In this document: positions 57,788 to 64,000 of the stretch, in pieces | How the letters are laid out: each line of letters starts with the position of its first letter | How positions within the stretch are numbered: the stretch's first letter is position 1 | Source: Apium graveolens | Lineage: Eukaryota > Streptophyta > Magnoliopsida > Apiales > Apiaceae | DNA length: 64,000 nt | Direction of reading: 5' to 3' | Assembly (NCBI RefSeq): GCF_009905375.1 | Contig: NC_133653.1 | Location: 86,716,079-86,780,078, forward strand | Notes under the pieces: generated by a model | The model's input: the letters and a program-made list of their open reading frames with translations, nothing else | The model's database searches: none | Told to the model about the DNA's origin: nothing | Translations under genes and position numbers: made by a program

Positions 57788-60700
57788 GTGCAGGAAAAAA
57801 GAAGGAATCTATGGTACTTGGACAGTGCTTGTTCAAGGCACATGACAGGAGATTTCACCCTGCTCACAGAGTTCAAGGAGAGAGCTGGCCCTAACATAAC
57901 CTTTATAGATGACAGCAAAGGGTTCACTATGGGATATGGCTTGATTTCAAAGCAAAATGTCATCATTGATGAAGTCACATTAGTTGATGGTCTCAAACAC
58001 AATCTATTGAGCATCAGTCAACTATGTGACAGAGGGAATACTGTTTCCTTCAATTCTGAAGCCTGTGTTGTCACAAGTAAGAAGGACAACAAAGTGGTTC
58101 TAACTGGAGTTAGAAAAAGGAATGTGTACTTGGCTGACTTCAACTCTACAGATGCAGAATCAATCACTTGTCTTTTCAGCAAAGCAAGTCAAGATGAAAG
58201 TTCGTTATGGCACAAGAAGCTGTCCCATTTGAATTTCAAGACAATGAATGATCTAGTCAAAAAGGACTTAGTTAGAGGAATGCCTCTAGTGGAATTCTCA
58301 AGGGATGGACTGTGTGATGCTTGTCAGAAAGGAAAGCAAAAGAGAGAATCATTCAGTAAGAAGCTTGAATCAGCAATTGATGAACCATTACAACTGCTAC
58401 ACATGGATTTTTTTGGACCAGTCAATGTATTGTCAATTTCAAGGAAAAGATATTGCCTAGTGATTGTAGATGATTACTCAAAGTTTTCATGGACCTATTT
58501 TCTTGGATCAAAGGATGAAGCTAGTGAAATCATTATCAATCATATCAAGCAAGTCAACAACCATCCAGATTTTAAAGTAAGGAATATCAGGAGTGACAAT
58601 GGAACTGAGTTCAGGAATTCTACCATGAGGTTGTTCTGTGAAGAAAATGGGATCATGCATGAGTTCTCAGCTCCAAGGACTTCACAACAAAATGGTGTGG
58701 TGAAAAGGAAGAACAGATCACTAATTGAAGCTGCAAGAACAATGCTTGAAGAGTCAAAACTCCCAACATACTTTCGGGCTGAGGCTGTTAACTATGCATG
58801 TTACACTCAGAATATTTCCCTAATCAATCAGGCAAAAGGCATGACTCCCTATCAATTGTTCAAGAGAAGAAAACCAACCTTAAACTTCCTTCATGTCTTT
58901 GGTTGCAAATGTTACATTATAAGGAACCAACCTGATCACAAAGGAAAGTTTGATGCAAAGGCTGATGAAGGGATATTTGTTGGTTATTCTGCTGGGAAAT
59001 CATATAGGGTCTACAATCTAAGAACCAACATTGTTATGGAATCTGTGCATGTTGTGTTTGATGATAAAAAGATTGATGGACTAACAGATGAGGGACATCA
59101 TGAAGGACTCAAATTTGACAACATTGAGATATATTGTGATGATAGTGAAGATGAGAATGATGGAGAAGACACTTCAAAAAGGATTCAAAATTTGCCTTTG
59201 GATAATGCACAAAATGCTGCATCAGCTGAAAGTCATAATTCAGCATCCGTTGACAGAAGTAATGCAGCATCCATTGAAAGACAAGGTGCATCATCCGTTA
59301 AAGTACATAATGGAGCATCAGTTGATCACAGTTCATCAACGGATAATCAATTTACATCATCAGTTGATAAAACTCCCAGTTCCTCACAAAGGACCAATAA
59401 CACAGGGGGAGTTTCAACCAATAAACATTCTATCTCACATCATGACAATATTGAGGCAACCTCATCTAGAGCTAATCTACCACCTCAAAGGAAATGGACC
59501 AAGAATCATCCTTTTGAACTGATCATTGGTGATGCAACATCTAAGGTGTAAACTAGAAGGGCTACTCAAGATGAATGTCTATACAGTAGTTTTCTATCAC
59601 AAGAGGAACCTAAAAGAGTGGAAGAAGCTCTATTGGATCCAAATTGGATTTTAGAAATGCAAGAGGAGCTAAACCAATTTGAGAGGAACAAAGTATGGAA
59701 GCTGGTACCCAAGCCAAAGAACAAAAGTTCTATTGACGCAAAATGGGTATTCAGGAACAAGATGGATGAAAATGGCATTGTCATAAGGAATAAAGCTAGA
59801 TTGGTTACCAAGGGCTACTCTCAACAAGAGGGAATAGATTTTGATGAGACATTTGCTCCTGTTGCAAGACTTGAAGCCATCAGAATTTTTCTAGCCTATG
59901 CAGCCCATGCCAATTTCAAAGTCTATCAAATGGATGTCAAGAGTGCATTTCTGAATGGAGAATTGGAGGAAGAAGTTTATGTGAGCCAACCTCCAGGGTT
60001 TGAAGATCCAAATTTTCCAAACCATGTGTATTATCTGTTGAAAGCACTCTATGGACTAAAGCAAGCACCTAGAGCCTGGTATGAGACTTTGTCAAAATTT
60101 CTTCTAGATAATTACTTCACAAGAGTTACTGTTGACAAAACTCTTTTCTTTAGAAATGTTAATGGCTCTATAATACTTGTTCAAATTTATGTAGATGATA
60201 TTATATTTGGCTCTACAGATGATAAACTTTGTAAAAAGTTTGCTAAGTTAATGCAAAGTAAATATGAAATGAGCATGATGGGAGAGCTAACTTATTTTCT
60301 TGGTTTACAAGTTAAACAAGTTAGTGGTGGAATTTTCATTAATAAAACTAAATACATTTATGATCTTTTAAAGAAGTTTGACTTAATGGAATGTTCATCT
60401 GCAAAAACTCCCATGGCCACTGCCACTAAGCTTGAATTAAACAAGGCTGAAAAGTCTGTGGACATTACAAGCTATAGAGGCATGGTTGGTTCACTTCTAT
60501 ATTTAACTGTTAGTAGACCTGATATATATTTTCTACATGTCTTTGTGCTAGATTTCAAGCTGATCCTAAAGAATCTCACTTAGTTGCTATTAAAAGAATT
60601 TTCAGATTTCTCAAAGGGACTCCAAATCTAGGAATTTGGTACCCTAAAGAGTCTGGTTTTGATCTAATTGGCTACTCAAATGCAGATTATGCAGGTTGCA

Positions 60701-61131
60701 AAATAGACAGGAAAAGTACAACTGGCACCTGTCAATTTCTAGGGAATAAGCTTGTGTCATGGTTCAGTAAGAAGCAAAATTTCGTGTCTACATCAACAGC
60801 TGAAGCTGAGTACATTGCTGCTGGTAGTTGCTGTGCACAGATATTATGGATGAGGAATCAACTATTTGACTATGGGCTAAATGTTGACAAAATTCTAGTA
60901 TTCTGTGACAACACAAGTGCCATTGCCATTACTGAAAATCCAGTGCAGCATTCAAGAACCAAGCACATTGACATCAAGTACCACTTCATAAGGGAACATA
61001 TGATGAATGGTACAATGGAACTTTATTTTGTTCCAAGTGAAAAACAAATTGCAGACATATTTACCAAGCCACTTGATGAATCAACATTCACAAGATTAGT
61101 AAGTGAGCTAGGTATGCTTAATTATTCCTAA
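57788..61131 (+). pseudogene. pol: E1 Pol, one stop and one frameshift
   Basis: Order: protease (DSACSRHMTG, with Ala where Gly is usual in DSG), WHKKLSHLN, integrase ([16 protein letters not shown]), linker, RT ([26 protein letters not shown]), RNase H ([26 protein letters not shown]), ending LGMLNYS. The integrase catalytic Glu is replaced: the motif reads NGVVKRKNRS where E5 has [14 protein letters not shown] at 59549 interrupts the integrase-RT linker, and one base is missing near 60533 in RT (after SRPDIYF). The linker carries E1 words at 59245 and 59336. Pol is dead on several counts but still easy to read. Confidence 0.9.
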
Positions 61132-61693
61132 ATTCATGTTCTAATTGTAATTTGTTTTGTAGCCTGAAATGAATTTATTGAAAGAACAAAGTTGGCTTTC
61201 AGTAAAGTTTATTCTGTCAATGGATATTCCCTATACGTTGAAAGCCAAAATTGTTCTATCAACGGATGTCCATTATCCGTTGAAAGACAAATACATTTCT
61301 GGTAATTTTATCCTTCAACAGATAAAACTGTGTTAATCTTCAACGGATAACTGTTTACCTCATCCGTTGAAGTGTCACATCAGTCATTTTGAGTGAGTCA
61401 CAGCCGTTGATTCTATTTGCTTAACTGTTGATACATATATATATATACACAGTTGTATGTATTTGTATTAAAGGCAGTTTTTAGAATACATACAGTTTTT
61501 CTTTCATTCTCAAACGGCTGTAATTCACTTAAAAATATTGTTTAATCATTCTCTTTATGTTTTAATTTGAGAAAGTATAAAAGCCCCTTTGAATTCTTAT
61601 TTTCACTTTACGCTTTCTTGCAATTTTCAAAAGCTTTTACTCTCTTTCTCTCCCAAAACTCTCAACCTTTCTCTGCAACTTCTACTCACAACA
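61132..61693 (+). other. E1 spacer between pol and env-like ORF
   Basis: Non-coding. It holds exact E1 words at 61259, 61275 (reverse), 61340 and 61362 (reverse), plus degenerate copies near 61217-61235. A TATATATATA stretch near 61436-61446 and a pyrimidine-rich run before the ATG at 61694 could mark a promoter and leader for the third ORF, but this is only a possibility. Confidence 0.5.
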
Positions 61694-63972
61694 ATGGCAC
61701 CAGTAGTAAAGATAATGTCCCAATCTGGGTTTGTCTATGAGAAAAACAATTTCATAGCCTTGGTGGAAAAGAATGAAACCCACTCAGATTATCACAAGAT
61801 GATGGACTTCATCAAAAACTGCAAACTAAGCTATGCAATGCTGGAAGCCCCAATGATTTACTGTGAGGTAGTTGAGGAAATATGGACAAATGCAGAGTTC
61901 AACCCCACTGATATGACCATCACTTTTTCTCTCAAAGGTAAGGATTACTGTATTAACTGTGATGATATACAGTCCTGTTTTAAATTACCTGAAAATAATG
62001 CCATGACACCACACACTGATAATGATGTATCTAGCATGTTAGATTCCATAGGCTATTCCTTTGATTCTACTAGTTTAGGCAGTATTAGGAGAAAAGGCCT
62101 TAGGAAATAATGGAGTTTTCTTAGTGTGCCTTTATCAAGGTTTTCTCTGGGAAAATTAGTAGTTTTGATGCAATAACTCCATCTCTTGTTAATATGCTCT
62201 ATATGCTGGTTTCTGATAGGTACTTTAAATTTAGCAATTATGTTATGCTAGAATTGGGTACTAGGTTAGGTAACAAGGCTAATAGACCTCATAACATCTA
62301 CTATGCTAGATTCTTTATGTTATTGGCTAACCATGTTGCTGAAGGTTTGGTCATAACTAATGAGAGTAATAAACTCAAATGTTGGGCACAAGAGAAGAGG
62401 GTCCTTGCAGACCTTTTGAGAATTAACCTCAACAGTCAGGTGCAATTGGTATACTTACCAATCATGAATGCACCTCAGGTAAGTGAGGTAAATACTTCTT
62501 CAACTCTTACCTCTTCCAACCCCATTACTTCTTTGCCTTCAAGTGTGGCCATGGGATCTGTGTCAATGCCCCAACAGATTCCTACCAAGGCCACCAAACC
62601 TAAAGTTTAAAAACCCAAGTCAAAGAAAGCCACCTCTGTTGTCTCTCAAAAGACAACAGTTGTAACACCTACCATGAACCTTGAGGGGAGTGTACAGGGT
62701 GTTAGTGGTGAGGGGAGGGGTGAACATCAAGAAAACCCCCAGAATAAGGTAGGAGAGGTGAGTGGTACCCAAGCTAGCCAAGCCACAGTTTCTCAAAAGA
62801 CTGTGGTGGTTGAAAAGGATTCAAACTCATCCCTAGTTGCATCCTCCCAAAAGGGTGCAGCTATTGAAAATAGTCCCCAACCAGGGACACAGAACAAAAG
62901 AGGGAGGGACACTGAAGCCACACACTCACCTATAAAAGCCTTCACAAGAAGAAAGAGGGTTAAAACCCTAGTTTTCACACTGGGTGCACACACTGCACAT
63001 ATACAACCACCTGTATCCATGCCTTCTCAAATTCAGCTTGATGTGACTGCAACAAATGTGGAGTCACAGCCCCATTATCTCAAAACTGACACACATCAAT
63101 CACCAAATTCTCCATCACCATCTTTGGATGTGGGCATGATATTCACATCAATTCCTGATTCTCCCTCTTTACAACTCAGGGAGGATCCCCACTCAAATAC
63201 TGGTGATCATCATCTTTTAGATGATTTATTGGATCATCAACCAATTCTTTCAGACTTAGTTGAAGAATCTGTGTCACCTAAATTAAAATCAATCCACACA
63301 GATTCAACAATTATGTCACTTTCAATTTCTACTTCTTTTCCTTCTTCAACGAATATTCCTCATCCGTTGACAAGTGGTTGTTCTTCAACGGATAAGCTTA
63401 ACAGCAATTATCCGTTGATATCATCAGTTTCAACTTCAACGGATATTCCCTATCCGTTGATGGTCTCTATACAAACAACTGAATTAATTCCAAGTGTAGA
63501 AGACATGGTTACTGTACAATCACTTCTAGGATTGAGGGAAGGGAGTGAAAACTTGAGTGAGAGGCTGGGTTGCTCCCAGGCAAAAGGAGAGCTTGAGAGT
63601 CTACATATGCATGCTATTTCTTCCAGCATGGCAAAAGAAAGTGAGAGGAGTACCACCTTAGTAGGTGAAGGTGAGGGTGTGAGGAGTGTGAGCCAGGGGG
63701 AGCCCCTGATGCAAGAAAATAGAGAAATTGAGAGAAAAGCAGGTACGGGAGGTATAAGGGTGGATCCAGCCATTGCTAGTGAGTCAATGATTGTGGATGA
63801 TGCTGAAAAGGAAAGACAATTTCAGCAACATTACAAAGCTGTAATTGATAACATTTCCTTGGATGCTGACACTTTTACTCATCCTGTGTCAGCCTATCAA
63901 CTGTTGGCTATTCAGGACAATGAGGAGGCAGAAAAGACTTTAAATATAGTACATACTTCAGAATCTCTATAA
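61694..63972 (+). pseudogene. E1 env-like third ORF, broken
   Basis: It starts at ATG 61694 (MAPVVKIMSQSGFVYEKNNF), chosen because it follows a leader-like CTCACAACA; an upstream in-frame ATG at 61589 is less likely. The N-terminal part has a folded-domain look (FIKNCKLSYAMLEAPMIYCE, FSLKGKDYCINCDDIQSCF). A frameshift near 62110-62137 leads into ITPSLVNMLYMLVSDRYFKF, TAA at 62608 interrupts, and the frame then continues in a Ser/Thr/Pro-rich region to TAA at 63970. Five E1 words lie at 63362-63460. There is no signal peptide or clear membrane helix, so an envelope role is not supported beyond position in a Sire-like element. The remaining 28 bp stay open beyond the stop in the same frame. Confidence 0.7.
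63362..63460. repeat. E1 word cluster inside env-like ORF
   Basis: Exact words lie at 63362 (ATCCGTTGA), 63385 (TCAACGGAT), 63410 (ATCCGTTGA), 63436 (TCAACGGAT) and 63452 (ATCCGTTGA). The orientation alternates, so neighbours could pair as RNA hairpins. They lie in Ser/Thr-rich low-complexity coding sequence. Confidence 0.85.
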
Positions 63973-64000
63973 AGGGATAAAGCTGTTGTCAATAGGATGC

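Noticed and set aside
61436..61446. TATATATATA as a separate promoter for the E1 third ORF
   Set aside because: Simple TA repeats are common across this AT-rich window. It is mentioned as a possibility in the spacer entry but is too weak to list as a promoter.

Overview
The window is plant nuclear DNA, almost certainly from a eudicot with a large repeat-rich genome. I found no host gene, rRNA, tRNA or CRISPR array. Essentially all 64 kb is LTR-retrotransposon sequence. All primer-binding sites (PBS) match the 3' end of plant initiator Met-tRNA (TGGTATCAGAGC). The species cannot be fixed from the sequence; an asterid such as an Apiaceae is only a guess. Lineage names (Sire-like, Tekay-like) rest on domain order and motifs, not on a tree.

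Six elements, here E1 to E6, are nested. E1 is a Sire-like Ty1/copia element on the + strand. It runs off both ends of the window and holds all the others. Its pieces are the 5' LTR (1-371 and 22495-22931), gag (22992-24793, 49638-49821, 57334-57773), pol (57788-61131), a spacer, and a third env-like ORF (61694 to the window end). E2 (about 372-22494, - strand) is a copia element inside the E1 LTR. Its gag has an internal deletion and its pol is broken. E3 (about 4885-16708, - strand) is a Tekay-like chromovirus (Ty3/gypsy) inside E2, with 3.9-kb LTRs and an extra ORF upstream of gag. Left of it lies an inverted LTR piece (1997-4884). E4 (24794-49637, - strand) is a second chromovirus inside E1 gag, with 4.05-kb LTRs, a perfect AGCTA target duplication and a scrambled interior. 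E5 (31776-42931, - strand) is a Sire-like copia element inside E4. Its 599-bp LTRs differ at only about two sites by eye, its target duplication is CAAGT, its pol is intact and it has an env-like ORF. E6 (49822-57333, + strand) is a non-autonomous Sire-like element in E1 gag, with 1331-bp LTRs, target duplication AGTTG, an intact 743-codon gag and almost no pol.

Relative ages follow from the nesting and from LTR similarity judged by eye. E1 is oldest. E2, E4 and E6 landed in it, then E3 entered E2 and E5 entered E4. E5, E6 and E4 look young, although parts of them are defective, which suggests they were mobilised by proteins supplied from elsewhere.

The most unusual signals are these. E1 carries a private 9-bp word (TCAACGGAT / ATCCGTTGA) dispersed through LTR, gag, pol linker, spacer and env-like ORF. 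E5 carries an analogous but different word (TAAGTTCTGAT). E3 has an acidic and arginine-rich ORF ahead of gag, with a counterpart at the same place in E4. The three Sire-like elements share an acceptor-like TGCAGG at the gag-pol boundary. E2 has a 12-bp motif repeated four times in its leader.
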